64,000 nucleotides of DNA, from assembly GCA_907165135.1 (NCBI GenBank), contig OU015568.1, positions 9,990,501 to 10,054,500 of the forward strand, written 5' to 3'. Under the pieces are notes generated by a model. That model was not told the origin of the DNA, searched no databases, and saw only the letters and a list, made by a program, of their open reading frames with translations. This DNA comes from Oikopleura dioica (taxonomy: Eukaryota > Chordata > Appendicularia > Copelata > Oikopleuridae). A program made the translations under genes and the position numbers. Shown in pieces: positions 23,423-37,287 of the stretch (position 1 is the stretch's first letter; each line of letters begins with the position of its first letter).

Positions 23423-26400
23423 ATGGAGAATTATATAATTTACGAGGAAATCGGCAAAGGCGAGGCGACGACAGTCTACAAGGGTCGAAGAAAAGAAACG
23501 ATCAATTTTGTCGCTGTCTTGTCAATTCAAAAATCTCGAAGGGCAGCGGTCACAAACTGGGTCAGAATCGCACATCAAATATCCGACGAGTATGTCGTCC
23601 AGTTTCACGAGTGGTACGAAACCACAAATCATCTCTGGCTAGTTCTCGAGCTATGCACTGGTGGATCGCTTCAAGACATTCTCGATCAGGACGAAAGGCT
23701 ACCGTTGTCCGAAATCAAGAAAATGGCACTTGACATTTGCCGTGGCGTTCATCAGCTTCATAAAAACGACATTTGCGTTGGCGATCTTTCTCCAAGTCGA
23801 CTTCTTCTGGACGGACCAGGAGTTGTCAAGCTCAATAATCTTTCCTGCGCTCATTTTGAAAGCGAAGAAATCGAGGCAATTTACCAAAGCGTTGTTGATG
23901 AAATCACTCAGGGAATTGAAGCAGATTCTCTCGATGAAGGAGGTGACAGCGCTTTTACCAATCCTATCCGTAACATCGCTCATCACTCGCCCCAAGCTCT
24001 CGTTGGTCACGTGACATTGCCAGCAGACATTTGGAGCTTGGGCTCGATTCTGTATAGAATGTTTGCTGGGCAACTGATGTACCAGGGCGAAGAAATAGAC
24101 GATGTTCTCATGCAAATAAAAAAAGAATCACCAAAATCGAAAATCGATGCTTTGAAAAATCTTGACGAAAACGCGAAGCCCGAAGAATTCGAAAACTTCA
24201 AACATCTTCTTTTATCACTTCTTCAATATGATATCGAGAAACGACCGACGATCGAAACGGTCCTTGATCATCCGTTTTGGGGAAAAAAAGTTGCCAAAAA
24301 AGAAAACGAAAATTCGTTGTCTTCAACAAGTAAATCCGACTTCGGTACGCCGAAGGGATCGAAAAATCCTCAAGAAACCGCGAAGAGAGATGAAACTGAT
24401 GCTGAAAAGACATTGACTCAAAGCATGATGGACAGAAGCATCGATATTCAGCCAGAAAACAGTCTAAGGAGACAGAAAACAGAGTTACTAAAGAGTGTCA
24501 ATTCTAGGAGAGCTTCAAAGTCCCTCGTATCTGCGTCGGTTGTGGACATGGGAATACAAGAATCAGCTACTGTTCCTACCCAGTCGCTTACAAGAATTTC
24601 CGCGATGTCATCCCAGAATCTCGATGAAACAGAAATCTCAATCATGGAAAATATGCCGGCGAAAAAGAGAACCCTAAGCGCAGGCCAGCCCCTGAACAAG
24701 TCCGTCTTTAACATGAATGAAAAACCTTCTCTTTCTGAGATGATGATTCATAAATCAGAAAACCCAGATCCCGAATCGTTCTTGAACAAGCAGCGCAAAA
24801 CGAACTCTGCAACAGCTGATACGAAATATTTACCAGAGGATATCTCGAAGCTCGATTTGGAAGAAGTTTCCGAAGAAAAACAATGGAAGAGCATCTTTTC
24901 TTTGATCAATAACACGGTTCAAGAATCCTCGGCAAAAGTTCTCATCGCAACTCTGAATTGGTTGTCCAACGAACTTCCGAAATCGACAGAATTCTCTCGT
25001 CGATTTTGGCTTGAAGCTCAACTAATCAGCACTTTCTCCAAAAATATCAGACAATCAAATGAGCACAGAGGTCGATTTGCAAGAGTATTTGCAGTAGCTG
25101 CGATTTCAGCTGAGAGTCGACTAGATTTTGAAGATTCCACAACAGAAAAGAACTTCAAAGATGCGCTTTTATCTCTTGCTGATTCCTTGAGAGAGCAGTT
25201 TTCGAGAAATGGCAAGCAAAAATTGCAGCTTCTTTCACCTCTCGGACAGATGCTTCTGATAACCGCAAAAATCGAAAGTATTGAACGTCCGAATTCAGAA
25301 ACAGCTACAGCTCCAGTTCTTTGCCCACCACCTTGTTATTCCTTGGTCACTCGTTGCTTGAGCGTTGGGGAAGAGAGCCAGGTTCAATCCGCTGCAGCAC
25401 AAATAATCGAAAATCATGTATTCTTGAGCCCACGCTCACGGTTTTGCCACTCTGGGACTGAAGCTGGTCTTCAACTGTGGTCAATGGCTACCCGTTCATC
25501 TTCGGATACAATAAAGAGTTTCGGATTCAGTGCCCTTGCTCAAGTTTGTTCGAGAACGCCGCTTCAAGCGAACTCAATTCTTGAAAAAATCGGCCTTCCA
25601 AAGTTCTTCGACACCTTGTATGCAGCGCCTCAGAAGTGCCAGTCGCTCATGATGACGATTATCGGCGTCGTCTTTCTCCCAAATCCGAGGGCGAGTTCAC
25701 GAGCCATGGCGAATCGAGTCTGTCAGCATCGTGACATTCACAGCAAGTTGATCCGACTTGCTGACAGTCCTTCCTGGCTTGTAAGAGCGAAAGCGTTTCT
25801 CTGCATGTCTTTGATGCTCCAAAATCAGCCAGAAAATCTGCAGAACATGTGCAAAATGAAACTAGTTGCTGTGGTTGAGCGCGAAGCAAAACGAATCGGA
25901 GGAATCGACGCGGAAGAAAAGACATTCTCTCATTTCTGCCTTGCCAATCTGATCGAACAAGCCAATGCGCTGATCCCTGTTATCGTCTCCTACTGCACTG
26001 AAGCTCTGGAAGATGCTGCTGCTCGAAAACACCCATCAACGGGGCAGTTAAAATCGCTCCGAGAAAAACTACCAGGACTTTCTGTTCTACCGCATTTGAT
26101 GTCGTCCAGCGTTTTCAGACCTTCTTTGATAAGAGAAGAATTTTTGGATAATATTTGCCGTTTGGCGACTCTCTGCTCGGGCGATAATCGCATAGAAAAC
26201 TCGCTTGGGGATGATATCTGGAAGCCTCTTCTGGATTCGATCATTTCCGTATTCGAAGTGACTTGCGCTCGACCTGAATTGTTGTCTTCAAATCATTCCA
26301 TCATTCAAGGTATATCTTTAACTCGACTTTGGTATAAGTTTTCGTTTAGCCGCGATTCCCATGCTGATAATGATGATACTTACAGAAGACAACTCCAAAA

Positions 26401-27668
26401 TGCTCTACATGAAACTATTATCGGAAATTTTGGCCATTCGAGCTGATCTAATCGATCATGGAGAAAATGAAGGCGAAATTGACATCAGTTATGAAAAGTT
26501 GGAAAAACTTGTTGATAGCTTTCCCCAAGTAGGTCCAATTTTATAGATTTTATCAAATTTTTTCATCTAGTTTTTGCTTTCTGACACTCCTTTGCCTCTT
26601 CTGACACTAAAATCGCTTCACCACCTGGCAATAATCTCTCCAAACGAATTCGTTAAAATCCTACCACGGTCTGGAGTGTTGGAAGTACTCGTCACTCTGA
26701 CGGAAATTCAAATGACAGAGAAAGCCGAGCAATCCTTGCAAAAAGCACTCATGTCGATTCTCACACAGATCTGGAATTTTCATTCGGAAGCAATTGTAAG
26801 AACATTATTGGATAATGATATCCTCGAGGTATGGTCAAGCAATGCCAAATGGAAGTATTGTAATCAATTTTAGCATACAATCAAGTTCGTCACTTCCGTC
26901 GAGGATTTCGATTACGATTTGCTTCTTGAGATCTTTAGGACGTGTCGAGCGATGGTCCAGGCTGTGTCCGAATTCGTAAAAGTGGCATTGAAAGCGAAAA
27001 ATCAAAATGCCCCAGCTCAAGGTACTGTAGTTTCCGTTTTAAGGCATAAACAAAAGCGGTCTTTTAGTCTTACGATCGACAGGAAAAATGGCTGACTTCC
27101 TTCTTCACCGCTGTGCCACACTTGAAGGCCTTATTCCCTTTATTCTTCAAAATTTTGAGTTCCCACCTGTTGCCTCTTCAATAGAAACAGTAAAAGATGA
27201 TAGAGAAAAATCTTCAGAACTAGTCAGTCTAGCTTGCTCAACAGGTAAAAATCCCGCTGGATATCCCGGTAGTCATCCTTGATTTCAGTCTCACTCACTG
27301 TTCACATGTGGGGCGCAGAGAGCTGCCAAAACCTTTACAATAAAGAGAATCTCGACCAGCTGGTGATTTTGCTCGAAGTTGGAAACACGAGAAATCAAAG
27401 ACTGGTTCTCAAGCTTCTCCGGAAGTCAATTCAAAATAAATCTGCCCAGGCGAAAATCGCTGCACATTCGAAAACTGTCTCCCAAGTAAGTTTTATACCC
27501 AAGATATATTTTGTCACTAAGGCACTTGAATTGATCCTAGAAGCGAGAAATTGTTTTATGCAAGCTCGGCAGAATTTTAAGTCTTCTTTTTAGATAAAAA
27601 CTCTATCTGCCTCATCCACTCAAGATATTCAACTACTGGCTAGCGAGATATTACACACCCTTCTTTAG
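23423..27668 (+). CDS. ULK4: ULK4 pseudokinase
   Basis: Exons: 23423-26309, 26350-26528, 26571-26828, 26874-27021, 27068-27244, 27289-27485 and 27594-27668. The protein opens MENYIIYEEIGKGEATTVYK and continues VVQFHEWYETTNHLWLVLEL, very close to vertebrate ULK4. The kinase fold spans residues 1-290. The HRD aspartate region reads VGDLSPSRLLL and the DFG position reads LNNLS, so Mg2+-coordinating residues are missing, as in all ULK4. The rest is an alpha-solenoid of HEAT/ARM-like repeats. ULK4 is linked to motile cilia and hedgehog-related scaffolding with STK36/Fused. Introns are about 40-100 bp and frames join cleanly. The next gene starts 127 bp after the stop. Confidence 0.95.
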
Positions 27669-27795
27669 CAAAAGTGACCTTTCAACCTGTTTATGCTGTA
27701 TCCAAAACTTTTATAATTCTTTATTCGAAAAATTTATTTTTCTAAAAAATAAATCTCGATCAAAGAGGTTTTAGAAGTCGAAAAAGTTAATCATC

Positions 27796-30700
27796 ATGGT
27801 CGTGGTTGGGGAAGAACTCTTTCTCAAGATCACCATGTGTGATACAAATGAAAAGTTTGAAGCGATCCTCGACAAATATCTCGTCGATATCATAAACGAC
27901 ATCAGTAAGGTACTCAGTTTATGCAAAGGGTCAATTGATATTTCTCTTCAAAAGTTGTACGACAAGAAAAAGCACTCGAGATCATTTCTCACATAAGAAG
28001 TCGCGTAAAATCACTGGAAACAGTTCAACTGCCCGTCGCGCCGCTTTTTGACTTGTTCGAAAGTACATCTTCGCCGCCTGTGAAAATGTTTTCTTCTATG
28101 TTTTTGAAGATCGGCATTGCTCGAATGCAGAGCATGGAAGAGCTGGAAAATGTCATTATCAGATGCCTACTTCAAAAGATCTTCCCTTCATGAGTCAGTG
28201 GTCACTGAACTTTCATAGAATTTTGAACACAACGGGAAAAGAAGAGTCCTGCAAGATCATTCAAAAGCACGTGTCCAAGCTCAGAGGAAAGTTCTCAGAC
28301 GAAGACTGGCCTACATTTCTCACTCGATTCGCGACCTTTATCAAATTTATCCTTGTTTCCGACTTGAGCCCTCTTTGTATTTTATCGCCGAAAGAAAAGA
28401 TGGAGATTGCTCAATCCCGGCTCAATCAAATTACGCGCAAGGATGAGATCACGTCAGATCAAAAAATTAAAGAGAAATCGACCATCTGTCATTTCATAAT
28501 CCACTGGACTTATATTTCTGGAAGCGAGCAATTACCTGCAGGAAAAGGGTCGACTACACGTAGATCGAGCTTTATAAAAATATCGAGTTTCCTCCCTTTC
28601 TCAGAATTCAGTCTTCCTCTTCTGAAAATCATCGACTTTCTTCATCCAAAGGGAAACTCAGAAAGCGCTCTCAGATGCCTCAATTACTCGATAGAAGATC
28701 AAAAGATGGTCAACATCCTGTATCAGCTTTTCTTGGGCGAATTGAACCCCGTTTCTGATAAGACACAGATCCACGCCAAAGCACCTGATCGTCTCAAAAT
28801 AAGCATTGCCAAGATGTTATTACGATCATCTTCCGCCGCCAAAACGTTTCCCGCCTCGCTGCAAGTCACTTTCGAACTGCTGAGAGACGACCTAAAATCC
28901 CAAGCTCGAGGAGTAGCCTACGACTGGCTCCATCATCTGAAAGCCGAGTCCGCGATAAACCCTAAGATCGTTCCAATTCTTCTCGAAAGAATTTACAAAA
29001 TCCTCGCTGCAGAGGACTCCACTGACGATGATCGGCTCTTGAATCTCATTCCGTATTTGATCGAGTTAAATGCCGCCGCATTCTCTTCAAAGATTCTTGA
29101 CCTTGTGGATATTTTGCTGAAGGGATTACATCGGACCCCGTCCGTCACAGGAAATAGTTTTGACAGCGTCGAATTCAACAAATAGCGGTTAGGTCAAATG
29201 GAATTTTTCGCTGAAAAATTTGACAACTCAGTTTTCAAAAACAACAGAAAAAGTAACGGAAAGTAAATTCTTTCTCTAAGTACGTAACCAACACTAAGAG
29301 TACTTGATACTAATGGTAGTTGCCCAAATTTAATTACCGGTAGACATCGTTGGATGTCATAACGCACTCTAAATGTTTCTCAATAAACTTGAAAAACCAA
29401 GTCCTTGAAGTACTTGTTCGCCCTTACTTAGTCGAATTGTCGACTTGAATGACGTGTTTTCAAACTTGATAAACAGCACCGATTCTTGCACTGTGTAAAA
29501 TTGGGTCTGCGGATCCACATCGTGAGCGGCTGTTAATGAAGATAAATGGACAATCGCCGCCTGCTGGTAATAAATGGTTTCTAAATTGTCTTTTGGAAGC
29601 TGTTGCGATTCTTGTTCCGTTTGATCCAGACGTGGGGCCACACCGACTCTTCTTGTTGGACACTATCTGCGATGTTAGAGTCCCTGCGGAATCGCGCGAA
29701 TTGGCCGCCAAGTTGCTCGGAATCGTCAAGTTTGAGCCCATTATTGCTTTCTTATCGACGCGAGATAGCATTGTTCCCTCTTTGGAACTCCTTTCGCTCA
29801 TGAAAAAGTCAATTCTCGCGGGAGTGAAGGACCCTCGCTGATGCCGAGTGTGATTGAGAAGGATAATTGGAAAGGCGTTTTTATTGAGTCGTTAAAAGCA
29901 TATGAAGAAGGGATGATTGTTAGCTTGCAGAAAATTCTCCTCAACTTCAGTCAGATTGGAAACACTCTGACCAGCTCAGAGCAGATTCTGAGCCAGCTGG
30001 AGCTTCTGGAATGCACAGTTCGAGCAAAGCGCCCACTTGAGTCCTCTGAATTCATCGTCAAAACCGTCAATACTTTCCGCCCAGAGAAGATCTGTCAGTT
30101 CCTCCAAGGCCACTCGTTCGCTATCAACATGGCGGCCTCGTCACTACTCGCGACGCAAATGAAAAAGACGGATTTCGCCACATACGCGCCGTTATTCGAA
30201 TTCGACGAGAAGGTGGATGGGGCACGAAAATCCGCTTTTCAAATGGCCTTGGCGGTCTACTGCGGTCGCATGCAGGAACTGAGATAAGAATTTTTCGATT
30301 CCTTTTTCAAGAAATCGTGCGTTGCATGAACCGCTAATTGGGATCCAGTCTTTTTTATCGCGAGATTGAATATAACTTTTTCAGTTGATAAGGAATTCGG
30401 GTGACTAGTTGTCACGTAAAACTACACGTGACTTTCCAGTACCTTAATTTCACTAAAGATAACAGTCGAATTTTCGGTCGAAGTCTGAGTTGTGACATTT
30501 CTTATTCGGAAAAAGGATGACGAGAGTATGTTACGGTCGATCGAATTAATCCAGAGTATGATGGACAACCCGTGGACGAGTCACTCTGGCGTTGTTCTCG
30601 AGCGCCTGTTAACATGCTTGGGCTACGTTTCCTCCCGTGTTCAGATTGAAAAAAGCCTGGTGGAGCAGACTGGCAAATGTCTCTCACATGAACATGAAAA

Positions 30701-33700
30701 GGTCAAAATTGCCGCCATTCGCGCGCTGGCGCACTTTTCGGGCTCCCCCTTCATGCAAGATGATGACACGGTCGAGCTGTTGTTAGACACGGGTTATCGA
30801 AGGCCTTGTTCTACGTACAACCATAGATACAAGAATGCCGATAATATTTATTAACCCGAAGGTAGACACACTTCTCAGCCTCGAAAACGTCGACTCAGCC
30901 CGAGCTCAACTAGCTGTTAGTGTTACTGTGGTGTCCTTGGCCACCGGAGCTCCCCCAAGCGCGGGTGGATTATTTTCGCGAATGACTACCTAATAGCTAA
31001 GCGAAGAATTATAGATGTTGAAATTAAAATAAACGATAATCTTGAGTTTGAATGATTCAGCAACCTAATCTACTGAAACAGTCTTTCTTTGAATTGACTT
31101 CTTCAAGTCATGGAAAAATGATTTGGTTACTAAATTGCCCACCCCGTTGAAAGTGACGGTTTTGACATCGAAAGTGCTGATCTCCGTGTCCGACCGCGAA
31201 TCGTCGAAGCGATCCTGGATCGGACATTCCACAAGGCAAAGGGGAAGCAAAAAGGAACTGGGATTTGGCTGGCCGCGTTGTGCGACGCGGGAAAAACGAG
31301 TGAGCTGTCAGAGGAACTCAACAAGCAGCTATTTTGTGGTCTGCTAAATAGACTCTTACTTAGTTCTGAAGAATCCACTTATTGTGCCAAAGGAATGAGT
31401 TCAAGCTATTTGTAGAGAGAATTCGTTCTGATTTCAACTCTCAATGTTTCTTGGAAAATTTTAGTGGTATTGTACATTGGACCATCTTTTTTGGATGATA
31501 GGCTCATCAATGATGTGATGAGGTTCTGATTTATTATACAGTTTACGGTCGCTACATTTTTAATTGAAAGTAATTACCTCAAAATCCTGTCATTGAATAG
31601 ATCTTGTTTTTATGAAAAATTACTTTTAGAAGTTATTTCTAAAGCTCATCATAACTATACGCACGAATTTACCAATGTTAATTGAATGATTCAGATTTTA
31701 TCAACATCTTCAGAAGAGTAGTTGTAATTGGGATCACGTTATGTAAATCAAGAGGTGGTAACAGGGTCGACTTGTATATTTTTAGAGCATATATCTTATT
31801 CCATTAAAATTGTGGTTTCAAACAGAGAGCAAATTTCGCTAATTAGTAAGAGCGTCTCCCTGCCAAAATGAAAATTTTGAAATTGACAAAAATTTTGCGC
31901 GAGGAAGATTTTTTGTAAGACCTACGATGATTTGTATTTATAAAATAAGCGTGGCTACTCAGATTCTTCACATTCTGCGCGGGAAAAATTAAATCAAACC
32001 TGAGAACTTGAATGTTTCGTGTTGACGGCAATTTTTCCCAGCTCTTGAACTCAAAACAGGTCTCCGAAAATTCCACGCTGTCTCTTCCGAGGAGCAGAGG
32101 AGGACGTTTTCGAATATTCTCAATCTCGTCATCGCACACGGAAAAGTGCCAGAAAAGGATGGAAAGCTTGCCGAAAGAAAGATTCCTTTAGAAGATGCTA
32201 TGGGCTTGAAGGACTTGTTGAAGATCATTTTGGAATTGAAGATTAATGATCACGTCTTTGATCTACTAAGGTACTTATCGACGGGAAAATTAGTAAGATA
32301 GGGTGGCTTTTCTTGACGCTCAAAGTTTACTCGTAGAAGTTTAATTTTCTAATGTGTTGATCCAATTTACGGTGTATTTTAGAGATCTTCCAGTGTCTGG
32401 ATAATAAGCTTTCATTTTTTAGCCTTGGTCTGACTGGTGACTTGACCGCAGTGAAGAATATCGATGAGAAGAGCATCAAACTTCTCGCCCCCGATCTGCT
32501 TCTCATGGTCAACCATAAAAATGACTCGATTAGAAGCATCGGCAAAAATATCTTTCAAGGAGACGGTTGTCAGTTCACGGAAATTATATTTAAAATTGAG
32601 CCTTGTTTGAGCTGATAAAATTAAGCCAGCTCTTATCACCCCGCGTCGGCCTTTCAGCTCGCCCGATAGAACTGACAGTTTAATGGAAAGATGTTAGGAT
32701 GAGTGTCCAGGCCCGGAAGACTGCGGTTTTCACACAACCGGGCAGTTACTGACTTAGTGCGGTATCTAATACGTACTTTCAGTAGTAAACTAAACGAGAA
32801 TTAGAACTCCCCCAGTCCAGAAATGTTTTAAACTACTGTTCTTTCTCGTTCATTTGTCAAATTTCTTTCTTCATTTTGATCGTGCTATTCATTTATTTCA
32901 TAGAAATGCCAATGATGATCGAAGAATCTGTTTAGGCTATCACTCTAAAAAATAAACTAAGACAGTAATTATTGCACAAGTCTAAAAAATGTCAGCTCAG
33001 ACATACCGGCCGCATCATCAACCGCGTCTGTAAGCATTCGAAGTATCAAAAAGAATTGACAGTTTGCTCAAAAATTGTCTGGATAAGTGTCTAGAGCGGA
33101 TACAGGGATTCGACGGGGACTACCGCGAGGCTGCGAATCGAACACTTCCTGTCCTGTTGCAACACTTGAGCGCGGATGTCAATGTACTCCCGCCGGAAAG
33201 GTTTATCGACCTCTGGAACTGCGTGCTCAGATGTTGTGATGATACACGCGATAATGTCAAGGAAGGGACTTTACATCTGTTGTGAGCGGGGCGATGAGTA
33301 GGGGAAATCACAAATAATTAAGCTTTTTTTCTAGCTTAGAAGAGTGAGGTTATAATACAGATTTAGAATCCCCAGAAGCTGGGGATCATTTTGACTATTG
33401 ATAGTGAGGGGTCAACTCGTACCCTGAGGGCATTTAGGCACCTCTGAAGTCCCAAAATCCGGCCAACTTCGGAAATTGGAATTTTTGAACGCCCAGACCG
33501 CCCCTTTAGAGCCAGCGACTGTGCTAGAATTGTAGCCCAGGCTCTGACGGTCATTTTGAGATATAGAAAAGTACTGAGACCCAGGGGTTCCTGAGGAGCT
33601 AGAGGCCCTTGAAGTTCGAGAACTCGACAAAAATTGAGTACTTTTTCACAAAAAGTACACCATTTGTGTCACAAATGCCTCCAAAAGACTCTTTATCTAT

Positions 33701-36700
33701 GGTTCTTCATTAAAAATGTTTAAGAAATTATTTGGGGTCATCCGAGGTCACTCATGATATTTTTTAAATTTTTGATAATTTCTGACCTAGAGTGACCTCG
33801 GATGACCCCAAATGATTTCTTAAACAATTTTAATGAAGAACCATAGATAAAGAGTCTTTTGGAGGCATTTGTGACACAAATGGTGTACTTTTTGTGAAAA
33901 AGTACTCAATTTTTGTCGAGTTCTCGAACTTCAAGGGCCTCTAGCTCCTCAGGAACCCCTGGGTCTCAGTACTTTTCTATATCTCAAAATGACCGTCAGA
34001 GCCTGGGCTACAATTCTAGCACAGTCGCTGGCTCTAAAGGGGCGGTCTGGGCGTTCAAAAATTCCAATTTCCGAAGTTGGCCGGATTTTGGGACTTCAGA
34101 GGTGCCTAAATGCCCTCAGGGTACGAGTTGACCCCTCACTATCAATAGTCAAAATGATCCCCAGCTTCTGGGGATTCTAAATCTGTATTATAACCTCACT
34201 CTTCTAAGCTAGAAAAAAAAGCTTAATTATTAGTGATTTACCCTAGCGATGAGACAATCTTCCGTATCTTTTTCGGACTAGTTTTTTATATGCAGACGTG
34301 TTTTAGTTGAAGAGGAACCTTTTTAGATGAAATACTAATCCCGCCTTCATAATCCCCATTTTTCGAGAAAGAACTCGTCTCCACCTTTCCGATGATAAAT
34401 TGACTCTGGGCTGAATAGAACGCGCGTAAAATTTTAATCACAACCTCAAGCTCGTTTTCACCAAATATCGTTCTTGTTTTTTAAAACTGAATTTATCTCA
34501 ACGTGATTTTTTTATACAGTAACCGTGTCTTTAATAAAGACCCTCCTCGCGTTTTTGAAGAAAAGAACAGTTTGTCAAAGATGAGTACGTTTTCTGAAAA
34601 GTCTCGTCTTCGTGAAAAACGAGTTAGGATCCAGAATCACGTCTTTATTTTCTTTAATTATGCTCGAGGTTTCATGGCTGCTAATTAAATCTTCTAATAA
34701 TCCCAACAGTAGGAAATCCTTCGCTCTCGTGAAAACACCTCGATCGCATGTTAAGGCCAAATTTAAAGCAACAAATTGATAAAATCTAACGAGAAATTCT
34801 CCGGGGTAAAGGTGGAATTTTCATCAAAGGCGTGAATTTTTGATGAGTTGAACTTTTAATGACTAATTATGCCTAGGCAACGGTTGGCGACGATTCTCGC
34901 GAAATTGCATTAACCAGAAAATCACCCCGGAAACGCGTGATTTCAAGGCATCACGCTATCATTTGTGCAAGTCCACGTTATAGGCCGTCGCCACTACGAG
35001 CTGTTTAGAACTGATGAAATTCACCATTCGCGTTGTTAATGAAGCCAGCGTCATTCCGAACTGGATCAAGCCCATGCTTGACATTATTGTTGATGAATAT
35101 CTTGACTCTGCAACAACAACAAACGTGGTGATCGGTATGTCTCTCGTGTCACGGTGGGCTGAATCCAAACGCGGCCTTCCGCCAGAGTTCTTGAATGTTT
35201 CCTTTTGCAATCTTAGCCACTTCACTTTCGAGCACCGCCAAGGTGTTGCACAAGCTATACTTTCAAATTCATCAGCAGATTTTGATTACCGAGCCTTTCA
35301 ACCATCAGTTTACCCGTTTATATCCTTAATTTCTTGAACTCTAAAACAGCTCTTGTTCCCATATGCAACGAAACTGATCCCGATTCTAATCCAGAAATGC
35401 GCAGTCAGCGAGCAAGTAAACATCTCCAAAGGAGCTACACGAAGTCAAAACTACGCCGAAGTCGAACAAGAAACACTCGAGAAAACTAAACACTCTGAGT
35501 TCCTTCGTGTTGGATACAAAATCGTCGACAACGACAACTTCCCCGTTGTCGATTTGAAAGAAATCTGCAACAGAGTTGGGACAATTATTCGTACGGGAGT
35601 TGGAGTCAATGCTAGAGGAGTCGCCTTGAACTTTGGTGCAAGGCTTTGTTTAAAATGGAAAACAGCGCTTTCTGATGGTGTTGGAAAGCTTCTCGCTCCG
35701 ACCCTTGCTCTGCTTGCTAGCGATTCTAATGCACTGAGAATCGAGGCAGCTTCTTCAGTCCCGTTCATGATCGGCGCCGCGAGTGACAAAACAAAATCGA
35801 ATTTCTGCAGCAGAGTGGAGAAAACTACTTCGAATACGCGGAGGCAGGCACAGAATCTTCTCTTGGCTCGGCAATCGCGTCTTCCGTAAAGAAGCTCAGC
35901 GAGGATCAGCGGCCCCAGATGGCCGCTTTGTGCTGGCTGGGCCGATTCGATAAGGCACAGGACAGAGAGTTGAAATCGAATTTAGTGACGGGAAATTTTT
36001 GGAGTCTTAGAATTTTATTACCGTTTTGTTGAATGATATTCTTCAACTTCGATGAAGGGAACTTCTTTTGAAAATGGCTGGGACAACGGAGAATATCAAG
36101 TTCGCCCATATGCCGAAGAAATATTCGACCTAGCAAGCAAAGCCGCCCGTTCACCATCATGGGTAAGTTCGAACGTGCTTCTGCGGTCGGCCATTTTCGG
36201 GAGGCAAGGTCTCCCATCGCCGATGTAAAATCGGTGCTGGATCACACACTTGGTAAAACCGAGCGGCTGCGCTTCATGATGCGCTGGACGGATAAAATAT
36301 TTAGTGGTCACCTACTGGCGTCAAGGGGGCACATTTGCAAAAAATTTTCAAGAATGCAAAAATTAAAACAAAATTGTTGATCAACAATTTTCGCGCTAAG
36401 ATTTACAGATTAAGCTTTCTCACTTCGAATGATATTTTCTAAGGAATTTCGACTTACAACTTCTCTTAAAAGATCAAACATTCGAATGCCGAAACATGAA
36501 TATTTCAAGATTGAAAATTTTAATTGATTTTTAGAACTTTCGTGCTCAGGGGATCGAAGCTCTCTGCGCCGCTACTGAAAGTAGGCAAGTTGTTCCTAGA
36601 AGATTGATCAAGTCCGTTCACTTTGCCTTGGATCAACGATTTTTCAACGGAAAAGAGAAGCTGCTCGAGGAACTTGTTCTAAAGAAAATTTCTGTTTTAG

Positions 36701-37112
36701 AGTAATTAAGGGGTTTTGACTTTTTGAACGAGAATAAAGGCTGTTGGCTTGTTAAGCCAGCTTGCAGAGGATGATCCAACCTTTGTCGATTATGTAAACT
36801 TGCTGATCGGGAATCGAAATCCGGAAACGCTAGCTACAAAGAAAAGTGCCTGACAGCCCTGGCCGATATCTCCGAAAGCATGTCTTCAGATAGGCGTATT
36901 CTAGTGCTTGAGGTGTATATCGACGTTTTGCGGAATACAAGAGCTGTTGGAAACTGGGAAAAACTCAGAGATATAGGAACAGGTTCAATTTTATTGTTCA
37001 CAAATGAACACTGTTTTCGTTTTTCAATAGAAATAAATAAATGAACCTTTCTAAAGTTGTTAGCTGGATGGAAGTAGAGGAAAATGTGCAAGAAGAGCTC
37101 AAAAACATGTAG
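27796..37112 (+). CDS. ECPAS: ECM29 proteasome adaptor/scaffold, with several apparent frameshifts
   Basis: The start (VVVGEELFLKITMCDTNEKF; QLPVAPLFDLF) matches the ECM29 N-terminus. Downstream HEAT-repeat blocks match through GTGIWLAALCDAGKTSELSE, EASVIPNWIKPMLDI, LFPYATKLIPILI, GTIIRTGVGVNARGVAL and the C-terminal NFRAQGIEALCAATESRQV, ending at 37112. Clear exons include 27796-27904, 27955 to about 29184, about 29490-30280, 30863-30990, 31140-31411, 32038-32269, 33050-33281, 35349 to about 36000, 36535-36701, 36740 to about 36981 and 37057-37112. Others are approximate. The frame breaks without a possible intron near 28174, 29832, 35793 and 36825, each at a short homopolymer and each repaired by one extra base. 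Introns here are long, and one carries a foldback transposon. ECM29 tethers 26S proteasomes to motors and endosomes. Either an intact gene with sequence errors or a decaying copy. Confidence 0.88.
33299..34245. mobile_element. hAT-like foldback element with 8-bp target duplication
   Basis: Two arms of about 454 bp are near-identical inverted copies around a ~38-bp AT-rich loop centred at 33772. The ends read TAGGGGAAATCAC and, reverse-complemented, TAGGGTAAATCAC. The element is flanked by direct repeats GCGATGAG at 33291-33298 and 34246-34253. An 8-bp duplication and a terminal YARNG-type motif (TAGGG) fit the hAT superfamily. No transposase is encoded; the identical 72-aa ORFs in the two arms are mirror artefacts. 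It sits 17 nt inside an ECM29 intron. Confidence 0.9.
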
Positions 37113-37287
37113 ACGAAAACTTACTGATAAATCTCGTTTTCAATAATCAAAACTTGTACCTTCAATCTTTTATGTTTCATTTTATTGGTTTAGAATTTCA
37201 CGGATATGGTATTAAAGTTAATTAGCGTTCTGATAGATTCTTTAAATTTTTGTTTACGATTTTGATATATTTAGATAGTTTTTCTAA

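Noticed and set aside
33412-34131. Two identical 72-aa ORFs on opposite strands
   Set aside because: They are mirror images created by the inverted arms of the foldback element; no domain and no start context.
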